This document shows, one piece after another, positions 10,941 through 23,329 of a stretch of 64,000 bases of DNA. The translations under genes and the position numbers were made by a program. The DNA comes from Rheum nobile (Eukaryota > Streptophyta > Magnoliopsida > Caryophyllales > Polygonaceae). The notes under the pieces are model-generated. The model saw only the letters and a program-made list of their open reading frames with translations. It was not told the DNA's origin and made no database searches. The stretch spans positions 2,046,001-2,110,000 of the forward strand of contig WOAB01000124.1 in the NCBI GenBank assembly GCA_027886185.1, given 5' to 3'. Every line of letters begins with the position of its first letter. The stretch's first letter is position 1.

Positions 10941-13900
10941 TCAACCAAAATATTACACTGTCGGCTTTGCATTTAGCTAGAATTGATCAAAACGTTCATA
11001 ATTCATTTTTACCTATTAGTGTGGCAGACAAAGAAAACTATGGTACAATTATTTTTTCTTACGATCTGATTTATTAAGTATAAAACATTATGTTGTGTTA
11101 CTATCATTAATAAGTAGATTATGATATAACTATTTATTTGCAGTTCAATTGCACAATGTCATGCTTACAAAACAAATTGATCTGTAAAATGTCGAACAAG
11201 GTATGGTACTCTTAAAAGCGGTATGAAATGAGTGATTTATTAATTTATACTATTACAAATTTATTTTAATGCACAAATTAGCTCGACAAAGGAGGAAGTT
11301 CAGAATGAATGTGATAAGGCATAAGCGGTATGGAACACCACTAAACAAATCAGGTTAGAAAAAATATAGTATATTTAATTACAATTTAAAATTAATATAA
11401 AATTTTGCTTAACCATAATTTTATGCAGACAATTGTAACACCCCCAAATCGTAACCCATTTGGAAAGGTATTACCGCCAGTGACCTCGGTTTCCACACCG
11501 AAGTCACCCCATGCTTTACCGGTTTAAATACAAATCATAAACAACAATCATGATGTAAACACCAAAATCTTTGGTTAAAACATATGTCTGGGGATTACAT
11601 CCCAATCCCCATAGGACAAAACAGAGTAATCAGTGGAAGTCTTTGCAAAGTATAAATACAAGGGTCTTGATCATAATGATCACCCGCCAAGGATCGCAAC
11701 CTGGTAAATCCATTACAACACCGTTTGCTTTTATAGTCGTTCTAGCCTTTGTTTCTCAGATTCTTATCTGATGTGCCGAATCGAACGGATGACACTAGCC
11801 AACCATGCAGAGAACAATTACGGTTGGTTAGTCTAATGAAAGACTATGCAAGGGTACAAAGTAGAGTGGTTCGAAGTAGTCGTATTAGGTTAGACTCGTC
11901 GCTCCTCGAATCAAAACCGATAACGATAGTCAACCACCATACTCTACTGAAACATATGAAGATGCATGATTAAGAGAAGATTCTGAAAGACCAAGTCTCA
12001 CAGAAATCAATCCCAAAGAAAACTCCAACGAATTGAGTCTTATCGGAAATATGACAAATGTTGGGGAACATTAATTAATCATACAAGCGTTCAAAAACGA
12101 CTTGATGTTTCGGTTCACGACCAACCTCACCGCTTAATGCGAATCCAGATCGGAAAGAGAACGGTACTCTGATCAAAGTCAAGACGAGTTTTCCTAGCTG
12201 CACTATTCCCTAGCTGCACTACTCGTCTGAGGTATATTAATCATGTGCTACGACGACACTTATCTTATTTAAATTTCAAAACGCGCATCACGTTATAGAC
12301 TTTTAAATATATGTTTCGCCATGAGGGACATATATTGAGTATATGTTTCATCATGAGGGACATATAGGATATATGTTTCGCCATGAGGGACATACTCCTG
12401 AATGGGACGAATCCCAAGATTTGTAGCATCAGTTAAGTGCCACCATCTCTATACCCGAGTATAGAGATCGGTCATGACCCACCAAATGGTTTTTGGGTTT
12501 ATCACCCTTTGTACCATTAATCATTATCCAGAAATGACTGGACCTCGAATAGTCCATCGCTCCTACGAATATTCGTGCTAACTAAACAGTTCAACACAGT
12601 AATAATTATATCAAAGCCCTCCAGGCTAATATCATAATAATATAGATATTCATAATAGCGTTGTTCTAACAGATATACAACCTATTATAATATCATATTC
12701 TTAATCCATATCATTTATCAAAACTGATCCCAACAAAACAGTAAATCATTCCAAATTAATTAACAATCAAACTATTGATAATTAATGGAAATATGGAATG
12801 ATAAGCAAGAGCGAACCGCCACTTGCCTTAGATTAGACGAAGCTTTAACAAGCTTAGAGATAACGGTTTCCGAGTCCGAAACTGGGACAAATCCTGGATA
12901 ATAAATCTCTATGGAACGACCCATAACAAGACCCTAAGTTAGATTCAATATCTACATATATGAATCTAAAAGAAGTACAAAGGAATCGAAGGAACCAAGC
13001 CTTGCCCGAACCCAAACACCCAAGAACACACACCCCGGGTAAGCTCACCGCGGGTGCAGTTGGGCTCGTGCCGCTGGGTGCGGTGAAGGCAGCAGGCGAG
13101 AGTTCTTCGAAGTTTTCGGGGATAAACTTACTCAAATCAATTCGTTCGACTTTGATTTGTTCTTGGTTTGATCTCCCACCTTCTTATGCCTTAGAATACC
13201 ACTTAGGAACACCTTTCTAGCACTCAAAAGGGATTCGAACACACTCACAAGCAAAGCTTGAACTATGAGCAACAATGGAGTTTTCTTGAGGAAGAGGATG
13301 ACTTGCAGCTGGGTTTGTGACCCTCTTCTCTGCCTCCTCCCTCCTTTTATAGTCCCAAAAGGCTGCTTACGAGCTGGACACATCAACCATGAGGTGCCTC
13401 GACCTATAGGCATAGGCTAGGTGACTCAACAAGGCTACTTCTGCCTCAGCCAAGTTGCACTGCAACGCTGTCAAGGAGACAGCTGCCACCGCGGGGTGCG
13501 GCCAGGGTGCGGTGGGGGTGCGGTGGCCGACTCGTGACCGCCACTGGCATTGGCCTTCGCCGCGGGTGCGGCAGGGTGCGGTCAAGGCCAATTCCCCCCC
13601 CCCCCCCCTCCCCCCCTTTGATCCGTTTTGTCGTTTTTACCAAGGGGTAAAAATATTCTTAACTTCGGGTTAAATATATTCGTACACGAACGACCCTTTT
13701 AATTCAAAGATACCTTAACTGTATTTTATATTACTCAGAAAAATATTACAGAGGTCGCACATTGCATAGAATGTCCGTACTTCTCTGAATTTAATCTGAC
13801 TTGTAATATGGTCATAAGAAAATTCAAAATTACCCTTATAAAATGAGGGATATTACAACAATATACTTGGAAATATTAGCAACTCCATACTTACCAAGCT

Positions 13901-14635
13901 ACACCATTATCTATTACATTTAATGGTTAGTAATTAATGAAATTTATTTTCTAAGTTATTAATTGGTATACATGCATGATCTTAAGTTCAAAGTTATTAT
14001 TAATCTATCATTATTTAATACTTTAATGTTCAGGTATAAGAAATTCATCTACATTGTCAGGATGTTCATCTAATGTACCACATATAAGTGATGGTAGTAT
14101 TCAATTGTATTTATAAGTATACTAAATATAGTTGTTATGTTATAATCTTGGATTAGGTGTAATTTACAAAGAAAAAAATTAATATCCATGTATTTATGTG
14201 TTATGTTATAATTTGATATTTATACAGTGTGCGTCAACGTTACGTCGACAGATTTACATTTACCAATAGTTGATCAACCGCTAATAAGTTGCTTCTACCT
14301 ATAAGCCTCAATGACAAGGAAAACTATGGTAACAAATTTATGTTTTATAAAGTCATGTTCTTAAGTATTAAAATATATTTTGTCTTACATCACTATTTGT
14401 ATTATGATATATCTATTTATTTGCAGATCCATTACAGAACGCGAGTCTTACCAATCAAATTGACGTAACAAATGTTGAACAAGGTATGATGTTGTTCAGT
14501 CATGGTCAGTTTTATATTGCTTCATCAAGGGTGACTAGCAAGAAAGGTTTGAAGATCTTGATTTGCGACAAAGACAAGAAGAGATATAGTACTACAACCA
14601 ATGTAGTATACAATAAAGTTTTTGATAATTTATAG
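10941..14635 (+). pseudogene. Helitron helicase gene, internally deleted, duplicated exon pair
   Basis: Exon-like segments with AG/GT borders are at 10941-11042, 11144-11200, 11282-11353, 11429-11433 continued at 13858-13925, 14034-14093, 14228-14328 and 14427-14635. The last segment ends with the conserved C-terminal block of Helitron helicases (FSHGQ, SRVTSKKGLKILI, TTTNVVY). Rep and most helicase motifs are absent, so the middle has been deleted. Exons 1-2 and exons 6-7 are paralogous: both first exons end in KENYG and both second exons encode a QID..NVEQ-like stretch. The earlier copy has an in-frame stop in that stretch. The fourth exon is split by the solo LTR. Not functional. Confidence 0.65.
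11434..13857 (-). mobile_element. Solo LTR, 2.4 kb, target duplication ACAAT
   Basis: The segment starts TGTAACACCCCCAAAT, ends GAGGGATATTACA, and is flanked by ACAAT at 11429-11433 and 13858-13862. It is the inverted counterpart of the element at 30784-40624: shared blocks include the AAGAGCGAACCGCCACTTGC region near 12807. A TATAAAAG-type box reads on the minus strand near 13350. No internal domain is present, so it is a solo LTR of a large-LTR Ty3/gypsy-like family. It also holds three ~38-bp repeats of TATGTTTCGCCATGAGGGAC (12308-12393) and a C run at about 13597-13614. Confidence 0.8.
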
Positions 14636-14998
14636 CAATTTTGAACATCGTGCCATATTTTATGTTTAGTGTGTCATTTTCATGTATTAGAGTTAGATGA
14701 ACATTTTTATTATGTTTGATCATGTTAGTAGTATTGATGTAAAGGGGTGTGGCTATCCCTGTTTCTAACACTACTTAGCCAATTTTTATTATTAATAAAG
14801 TTATGGAGAGTTTCGTCTCTCTTTATATAATGTAAATTTTTATATCTTTAATTTGTTTAGTCGATTAGTCATTTTTAATTTAAATAACTAATCAAATATA
14901 TATTAAAACAATGATTCATCGATAATTAAAATATACTATTTTTATAAATATAAGATAAAATAAATAAATCTCGTGTAAAACACGGGTATTACAACTAA

Positions 14999-15888
14999 TT
15001 GGATCTATCTAACATAAAATAGACCACCACTAATTTAGATAATTCTTGCAACGTAAAACTAGCACCGCACATGAATCAGCAAGCAATTAAAATATGTATA
15101 TATCCGGAGATTATTAGGAGTGCCGGGCCATTTTGGTACAATACAGAACTTTCTAATCTCTCTAGTGGCCATGCCAAGTCTATAAAAAAGTGAGTGAAGT
15201 GGCAAGATAATAGATATCAATATGTGTAATTTTATTTTTAACTTATTATTGTCACATCTTCCACTTACTTCATCTTTCTTCTAAGTTATAACTTTCCATC
15301 TCAATGATCCCTCCGAGGCTCCCACCATTAACGATTTTAGGTGGTTTAATTAATTAACTTCTTGATGATATTGATGTCAATTCTTCAATTTCACCCGTCT
15401 TTGTTAAACTTTATATTAAATAACCATTTTTTAACAAGAAAATTGTCTATTTCATATAAAAATAATTTTCAATTTAAAAATTATAATAACTTTCCAGTAT
15501 TCTCTTTTTGTTACACTTATATATGACATAAGATATAGTCAAAAATATTTTATACTGGACTCTTATAAAATACAAAGATATATACTAGTTATAATAATAA
15601 AGAGAAGATTGTTAGCTTGGGTTGTCTATTGAATTTTATATATGATAGTTAATTAGTATATAGGTACGTACAATATTGATGAAAGGGGATATTTGATCCA
15701 ATGTCCTTAAAATTATTATTTTATTTTTTCAATCGATCAATTGATTTAATGAAAATTTCTTGATAGTTTTTGTGCTAAAAGTACATAATATAATGGTAAC
15801 TTGGTACTAATGAAAATAATGGAAACACGTACATTACTAGGATCTCAATGGAACCTACTATCATTTAATAAGTGATTCTTAAACGTGT
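14999..15888. other. AT-rich sequence without recognised features
   Basis: I see no gene, repeat or transposon end in this stretch. Confidence 0.5.
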
Positions 15889-16116
15889 CTGCTATATGCA
15901 CGATCAAATTTTGACATACGCACAACGCTTGTACGCCAAAGTCTGGCGTACAGGCAAAAACAACCCATGATAAAATTTTGACATACGCACGACGCCTGTA
16001 CGCCAAAATCTGACGTACAGGCAAAAATAACCCAAACCTGTACGCCAAAATATGGCGTACAGGCGAAAAACTTGTACGCCATATTTTGGCGTACAAGTTT
16101 GTCGTGTATATAGCAG
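15889..16116. mobile_element. Small hairpin-array element
   Basis: The ends form an inverted repeat (CTGCTATATGCACGA left; TCGTGTATATAGCAG right, 14 of 15 paired). Inside are four hairpins in tandem, each built from TGTACGCC and GGCGTACA arms around a short AT spacer: about 15928-15952, 15989-16020, 16038-16063 and 16071-16096. Length 228 bp. No coding capacity and no clear target duplication. Confidence 0.65.
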
Positions 16117-16151
16117 CGGCCTTGTTAAATCTAAGATACAATTAGAGTTTA

Positions 16152-16624
16152 TGTTAAAGTTCGTGTGTCGGTAAGAGGAGGGGCGTGTACGTCCGTGCAC
16201 AAGCCTATCATACAAGTTTAAAAGATTTCATCTAAAATCAATTAACAATAGAAGGAGTAATCCATGATATTATATATCGGATTTTATTTTTCAGACGCTC
16301 CCTCAAGTGAAAACTGGCCTGACCCATTTGACATTTGATATCATGCCTTAAGGCCGACAAGCCAAATCATGCCTTAAGGTCGGCTAACCCAATCATGCCT
16401 TAAGGCCGGCTAGCCCAAATTAACCAGGAGTCCAAACTCTAACTGAACCGCTCTGATACCATGATAAAGTTCGTGGGCTGGTTAGGAAAGGAGCGTGTAC
16501 GTCCGTGCACAAGCCCACCATACAAGTCCATGAGGTTCCATCCTAAAACAAATCGACAATAAAAAGAGTAATTTTATAATATTATATAGCGATTTTGATA
16601 TTTTTATATTTTCGATGTGTGATT
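16152..16624 (-). mobile_element. TRIM-type miniature retrotransposon
   Basis: Two related terminal segments start TGTTAAAGTTCG (16152-16293) and TGATAAAGTTCG (16462-16624). The second abuts GCTCTGATACCA at 16450-16461, which is TGGTATCAGAGC on the minus strand. GTTTA at 16147-16151 and 16625-16629 is a candidate target duplication. The interior (about 170 bp) contains three copies of an AATCATGCCTTAAGG unit (16349-16420). No coding. It resembles the TRIM at 22254-22622 in its LTR core. Confidence 0.65.
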
Positions 16625-16629
16625 GTTTA

Positions 16630-17224
16630 TCATCATCTTATCTTACAGAGTGTAACAAATAATTAAATGAAGTTGTTATATGGGTGCTTAAATATCTAAG
16701 CTCGTACAATAATAACCTATTCAATTAATAACATCCGATCCGAAAATTATATTTGAACTAGTGCATCCAGATGTAGAAATTTTAAAATCTAGGACTGTGT
16801 AGGACATGCATATACGTTACGCATATATGTATATATATTTTTCCTTCTGCAAACATGTATATATATATATGACGTTAAGCTGGCAAAGTTTGTCACTACG
16901 TTCAATTATTAATCCATATATATGATATGTATGGCTGAACTGTTATATAATTAATTTAATGGAGACTTTATATTATTACATAATTTATATTAAAAGTTGA
17001 CATTATTGATCGATAAGTTTAGCTAGATAGTTTGGGTACTACGTACCTTAATTGGTAGTGGTAGTGTGGTACCACTATTCTCGTGGGGCTCCAGCAAACT
17101 TGGCGCTTTCCAATTTCACCTATTTTTATTTCTACCAAAAAAAGATTCCATATATCTAATGTTTTATTTTCCGGACACCAGAAACGCGTTAATTAAAAAT
17201 ATGGAAGGACAGACCAATTAAATA
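16630..17224. other. AT-rich sequence without recognised features
   Basis: No gene or transposon structure is recognised. It contains TA microsatellite runs near 16820-16870. Confidence 0.5.
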
Positions 17225-20200
17225 GTTTATGTACTTATATATACACAATATGAACGCTATTTTACACGTTTAAGATAAATGTGTGGTTTTACACGCTTAA
17301 CGTAGGCGTGCAGGGATATTGTGGGTATTTTGAAAATACAGCTCACGATTCTTACACGTTTAACTTAAGTGTGTAGTTTTTTTTTTTTTTTTTGCAAGTT
17401 TAAAATCACACGCTTACCTTAATCGTATAGGCACTAATTTTTTTTCTTTCAAAATTGCATTTTTTTTCCCCATAATCATGTAGAGAATTTCAATACGAGT
17501 CCGTACATATAAAATTCGTCCAAAACGGACATCGTTTGCCCCTCCAAAAGCCCAAGAAACGAAGTCTTCCTACCCATTTTTTTTAACAATTTTGTGTCCG
17601 GCATATAGCACATTATAGTGAATTTTTTTGGTATTTTCTGCATTTTTATACTATAATTTTGTATAAAATTTTAATACGAGTCCGTACATATAAAATACAT
17701 CCAAAACGGATATCGTTTTCCCCTCAAAAAAGCCAAAAAACGATAATAGAAACTTTAGCAACTATAGTATATAAGTAATAAGTTCGTAATACTTAACTAT
17801 AATGCATAATTATACTTTATAAGTAATAAGTTTGTAATACTTAACCATAATGCATACCTATAGTATATAAGTAATAAGTTCATAATAATACTTAACCATA
17901 ATGTGTAACTATAGTATATAAGTAATAAGTACGTAATACTTAATTATAATGCATAACTATTTTTTATAACTAATATATTTTGTAATACTTAACTATAATA
18001 CGTAACTATAGTATATAAGTAATAAGTTCATAATACTTATAGGATATAACCATAGTATATAACTAAATGATATAACCATAAGATATAACCAAATTTGATA
18101 TAACTATAAGATATATCATAATATATAATTATAGGATATAACGATATGATATAATCAAATTGGATATAACTATAAGATATAACCATAGTATATAATGATA
18201 TGATATAACCAATGTAGATATAACTATAGGATATAACCATAGTATATAATTGAAGGATATAACCATAGTATATAACTATAGGATATAACCAAATTGGATA
18301 TAACTATAAGATATAACCATAATATATAACTATAGGATATAACCAAATTGGATATAACTATAAGATATAATCAAATTGGATATAATTATAAGATATAACC
18401 ATTTTATATAATTATAGGATATAACGATATGATATAACCAAATTGGATATAACTATAAAATATAACCATAGTATATAATTATAGGATATAACCATAAGAT
18501 ATAACCAAATTGGATATAATTATAAGATATAACCATAATATGTAACTATAGGATAAAACCATAGTATATAACTAATATATTTTGTAACACTTAACTATAA
18601 TACGTAACTATATTATATAAGTAATAAGTTCATAATACTTATAGGATATAACCATAGTATATAACTAAAGGATATAACCATATTATATAACTATAGGACA
18701 TAACCATAAGATATAACCAAATTGGATATAACTAAAGGATATAACCAAATTGGATATAGCTAAATGATATAACCATAGTATATAACTATAGGATAAAACC
18801 ATAAGATATAACCAAATTGGATATAACTATAAGATATATCATAATATATAATTATAGTATATAACGCTATGATATAATCAAATTAGATATAACTATAAGA
18901 TATAACCATAGTATATAACTATATGATATAACGATATGATATAATCAAATTGGATATAACTATAAGATATAACTATAGGATATAACCAAATTGGATATAA
19001 CTATAAGATATAACTATAGGATATAACCATAAGATATAACCATAAGATATAACCAAATTGGATATAACTATAAGATATATCATAATATATAATTATAGTA
19101 TACAACGATATGATATAATCAAATTGGATATAACTATAAGATATAACCATAGTATATAACTATATGATATAACGATATGATATAATCAAATTGGATATAA
19201 CTATAAGATATAACTATAGGATATAACCAAATTGGATATAACTATAAGATATAACTATAGGATATAACCATAAGATATAACTATAAGATATAATCATAAT
19301 ATATAATTATAGTATATAACGATATGATATAATCAAATTGGATATAACTATAAGATATAACCATAGTATATAATTATAGGATATAACGATATGATATAAC
19401 CAAATTGGATATAACTATAAGATATAACCATAGTATATAATTATATGATATAACGATATGATATAACCAAATTGGATATAACTATAAAATATAACCATAG
19501 TATATAACTATATGATATAGCCATAAGATATAACCAAATTGGATATAACTATAAGATATAACCATAATATATAACTATAGGATATAACCATAGTATATAA
19601 CTCATATATTTTGTAATACTTGACTATAATACGTAACTATAGTATATAAGAAATAAGTTCATAATACTTACCATAATGTGTAACTATAGTTTATAACTAA
19701 TATATTTTGTAATACTTAACTATAATACGTAACTATAGTATATAAGTAATAAGTTCATAATACTTAACTATAGTATACAAGTAATAAGTTCGTAATACTT
19801 AACCATAATGTGTAACTATGGTATATAAGTAATAAGTACGTAATACTTAATTATAATGCATAAATATAATACGTAACTATAGTATATAAGTAATAAGTTC
19901 TTAACACTTAACTATAGTAAATAAGTAATAAGTTCGTAACATAATGTGTAACTATAGTATATAAGTAATAAGTACGTAATACTTAATTATAATGCATAAC
20001 TATACTTTATAACTAATATATTTTGTAATACTTAACTATAATACATAACTATAGTATATAAATAATAAGTTCATAATATTTAGCTATAGTATATAAGTAA
20101 TAAGTTCGTAATACTTAAGTAATAAGTAATAAGTTCGTACTTATTACTTAATATTTAACTATATTATATAAGTAATAAGTTCATAATACTTAACTATAAT

Positions 20201-20816
20201 ACATAAGTTCATAATACACATTATAGTTAAGTATTACAAAATATTTTATTTAAATACTATAATTTCTAAAGTTTCTATTCTCGTTTTTTGGCTTTTTGGA
20301 GGGGAAAACGATATCCGTTTTGGATGTATTTTATATGTACGGACTCGTATTAAAATTTTATACAAAATTATAGTAGAAAAATGCAGAAAATACAAAAAAA
20401 ATCACTACAATGCGCTATATGCCGGACACGAAATTGTAAAAAAAATGGGTAGAAAGACTTCGTTTTTTGGGCTTTTAGAGGGGCAAACGATGTCCGTTCT
20501 GGACGAATTTTATATGTACGGACTCGTATTGAAATTCTCTACATGATCATGGGAAAAAAAATGCAATTTTGAAAAAAATAATAATTAGTGCCTATACGCT
20601 TAAGGTAAGCGTGTGATTTTAAACTTGCAAAAAAAAAAAAACCTACACGCTTAACTTAAGCGTGTAAGAACCTTGAACTGTATTTTCAAAATACTCACAA
20701 TATCCCTGCACGCTTACCTTAAGCGTGTAAAACCACACACTTAAGATAAGCGTGTAAAATAGCGTCGATATAGACAATATTTCGCGTGCATTTAGCTTTT
20801 CCGATATCCCCCGATA
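17225..20816. mobile_element. Fold-back-type element 2, both arms present
   Basis: The left arm (about 17225-17760) and right arm (about 20265-20816) are inverted copies over more than 500 bp. Each contains four ACACGCTTAA-type near-palindromes and two divergent copies of a module with CAAACGATGTCC or AACGATATCCG followed by a TACGGACTCGTAT block. The outer right end is GCATTTAGCTTTTCC, matching the left end of the element at 5690. The outermost left 30 bp are diverged or truncated, and no target duplication is found. The core is AT satellite. No transposase is seen. Confidence 0.75.
17760..20265. repeat. AT satellite arrays, inverted relative to 6220-8700
   Basis: Type 1 units occupy about 17760-18045 and 19600-20265. 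Type 2 units (CCAAATTGGATATAACTATA) occupy about 18045-19600. The order type 1, type 2, type 1 is the same as in the first element but on the opposite strand. Confidence 0.85.
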
Positions 20817-22253
20817 TCATGAACGTACATTCCTTTTGTTGGCCAATGCATGTTTTGAAGGGGTTTTGTACAAAAGAGCTGAGAGCAAATTAAAAGATTC
20901 TATATAATTTATGAATTTATTAAGCTTATATACTTGTATTTTCCAAAATGTGAAATGTTTCATCAGATTTCAGATGTTTTTTTTTTGGTCTTGTTAAAAA
21001 TAAGATATTCATTGTATTTGGAAGCTTAAAAAGCTTATAAATTTAATTAGTATCCGTTTGGTTTGAATTTTAAAAACGATAATAGAAATGAAACAAATTT
21101 ATTATAATTTAGTGTTATTATTTATTGATCAAAATGATAAAATCGTTTTATTTTTTTATTTTTTTTGACTTCATCATCATGTATTTGTTTCTCCAATACT
21201 ATGATAAATTTTTAAAATGATGAAATCATTTCATTTTTCATTTGCCTTGACACACAATTTTTAGAGTTCAAAACCAAAATGTAAAATCTAATTTGATCAA
21301 TAAATTATGGTGTCAAAGTTGACTAGATTCATTCTCTTTCTATTATCATTTTCATAAGTAAAAATCAAACAGATCCTTAATATGAATGTTTTATTTATGA
21401 TTTTATAATAAAGGTCCGATAATCAGACATTAGTGAATATTACACGATGCTTAAAATATGAGTAAACATGGACTTGCATGAATGAAAACAAACTAAGATT
21501 TCGGCTTCATATATATTAATTAAAATTTACAAGTCCATGGCCTTTGCACCCTCCATTATCCAATTCTAGCATGTGAAATTGACATTTTCCCAAATCACCA
21601 ACCCAAGTCCTTATACATTAGCTACCTAATAAAAGTCAACGGTGCCCTTCATATTATTTTTAAACAATAATATCTCTTGGTGGAAATAAACTTAACCACG
21701 GAGAGTATTTAGTCAGCACGCGCGTTTTATTTTGGTACACAGGCAAGTTTCTGAATTCACCACTAGAGTCGTCTTGTATATACATGAACCAATTATGTCC
21801 TTGTATGCGAGCTAGCTATTCAAGTCAACCACATATTTTTTGGCATATATATTAATAAACAGCTGGTGAAATGTAGATAGTCGTGACAGGACATATATAA
21901 ATAGATCGAATATATTACAAACTCGTATACGTACATCAGTACATGTACATATATACCGGAGTTTAATTACAAGTTCACGCCTATTTGGACGGGTCGTAAA
22001 TGTTCGGTGGGCCGAAATCAATCATATATAGAATGGTGAAGTTAATCGAATATTATTTTTTATTTTTAATATAAAATTAGGATTTATTTGTTTAACATAC
22101 AAGTTTAAGTTGATGAGTAGGACTTTAGATATCCTTATATATTTGTCAGGAGTATTTCCTTATTCATTTAGTCGATGTATAGAATACTACCCATAAATCT
22201 CTTAACATGCCCATTTGAAGTGTTTTAGCATTGTCTAGTTGACACTTACAAGT
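20817..22253. other. AT-rich sequence, nothing recognised
   Basis: No gene, RNA or transposon end is supported. Short open frames here have no recognisable content. Confidence 0.5.
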
Positions 22254-22622
22254 TGTTCCTTATATCGAAAGGGTGAAATATTCAAACCTAGTATATAAAT
22301 AGATGAGTTACTTCTCCTATTGTCAATTGATTTTAGGATGTAACATATTGAACTTATGTGTTGGACTTAACAGTTGGACTCAAAAATATATCTCTCCGCA
22401 ACAAATGGTATCAGAGCCAATGGTTCGTCTGGGGCCGGACGTGGTTTGTGGGACCCTCAAGCGAGGGGAAGATTGTTGAGAGTCTCACATCGGAATTATA
22501 AGGTATCCAAGTTTAGTATATAAGTAGATGACTACTCTTGCTATTGTCAATTGATTTTAAAATGGAACCTTGTTGGACTTATGTGTTGGGCTTGACAGTT
22601 GGACTCACATCTCCCTGCAGCA
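22254..22622 (+). mobile_element. TRIM element with 5-bp target duplication
   Basis: LTR 1 is 22254-22403 and LTR 2 is 22474-22622 (about 150 bp each, TG...CA). Primer site TGGTATCAGAGC is at 22406-22417 and a purine tract (GCGAGGGGAAGA) lies just before LTR 2. CAAGT flanks both sides (22249-22253 and 22623-22627). The interior is about 70 bp and cannot code. The two LTRs are quite diverged, so the insertion is old. Confidence 0.85.
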
Positions 22623-22707
22623 CAAGTCTTAGGGCGGCTAGCCCAAATCGAACGGCAACTTTATCTATGTTCGAATCAAGCCTAGCCCGTCTTAGCCAAA
22701 GTGCCAC

Positions 22708-22935
22708 TCAAAGGCTTCTAGAAGGCAGTTGCAAGTGGGTTGCTCTGCCATTGATATCACATTTCACCCCTTCCCATTGACAACAACTTATATGAGAAGA
22801 CCAATTTAACGGAAGTGAAAGAGAAGATGTTGAAATGTTTGCCGAGAAGGCGAGGAGAGCGGATTGATCTTGGTGATTACAAACTTGATGGCAAGAGCAG
22901 ATACAAGAGTACAAGAGTAAAATGAGAAAGATCAT
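22708..22935 (-). pseudogene. Receptor-like protein copy A, 5' fragment
   Basis: An ATG at 22935 opens 75 residues: a hydrophobic signal peptide (about residues 1-16), then the LRRNT cap with the CNHQDQSALLAF block and the paired-Cys motif SCCQWEGVKC. It is typical of PSY1R/PSKR-like receptors and the Arabidopsis RLP2/RLP3 group, which perceive extracellular signals at the plasma membrane. The frame stops after the first repeat would start, and the downstream LRRs are absent because unrelated repeat sequence follows. It is the first piece of a tandem family whose C-terminal halves lie at 26921-29385 and 59811-60808. Confidence 0.75.
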
Positions 22936-23052
22936 TGAGCAAATGAAAGTTGTTTTGGAAGCATGGCTTTCGAATATTGCTGGATAATGGTAGACTTTTT
23001 GAAGTGTGTTTGTTGAATTGAATTGTTTGCCAAAGGAATGATTGCATTCCGC

Positions 23053-23060
23053 CTTTTATA
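23053..23060 (-). promoter_or_regulatory. Putative TATA box of RLP copy A
   Basis: The minus strand reads TATAAAAG about 120 bp before the ATG at 22935. Likely the original promoter, left stranded in front of a truncated gene. Confidence 0.4.
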
Positions 23061-23329
23061 GTAATTGATACGCAGCTTAATTCACCCCACAACTTCTGAT
23101 GCATATAGTTGTGTGTTTCCAATTCCATTGACGACTTGTTCAAAGTCGCTTAGACTTGAAGTCGCAAGTCTTTTAATTTTGTTGGAAAGGAATATTCTGA
23201 ACTCAAGTTTTCTTGAGAGTCCTTTTTTTCTATTTTATCTGTTTTGACAATGAAAAACAAATGTTATACTAATATTTTTATGAGTTTAGATTGATAGATT
23301 TATGAGATCAACAATTCAAGAAGTACATG

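Larger units (their letters stand above)
10919..14998 (+). mobile_element. Helitron remnant with 3' hairpin and CTAA end
   Basis: The right end matches the Helitron pattern. A 7-bp stem with a 3-nt loop lies at 14970-14986, then 12 nt, then CTAA at 14998, followed by T. Just inside is the C-terminus of a Helitron PIF1-type helicase (stop 14633-14635). Upstream are short exon-like segments with GT-AG borders. The 5' TC end is not identified; it is probably lost, and 10919 is only where the neighbouring LTR stops. A solo LTR (11434-13857) is inserted. Confidence 0.7.

Noticed and set aside
15845..16215. Overlapping ~100-residue minus-strand frames
   Set aside because: They are translations of the hairpin array, repeating the same peptide.
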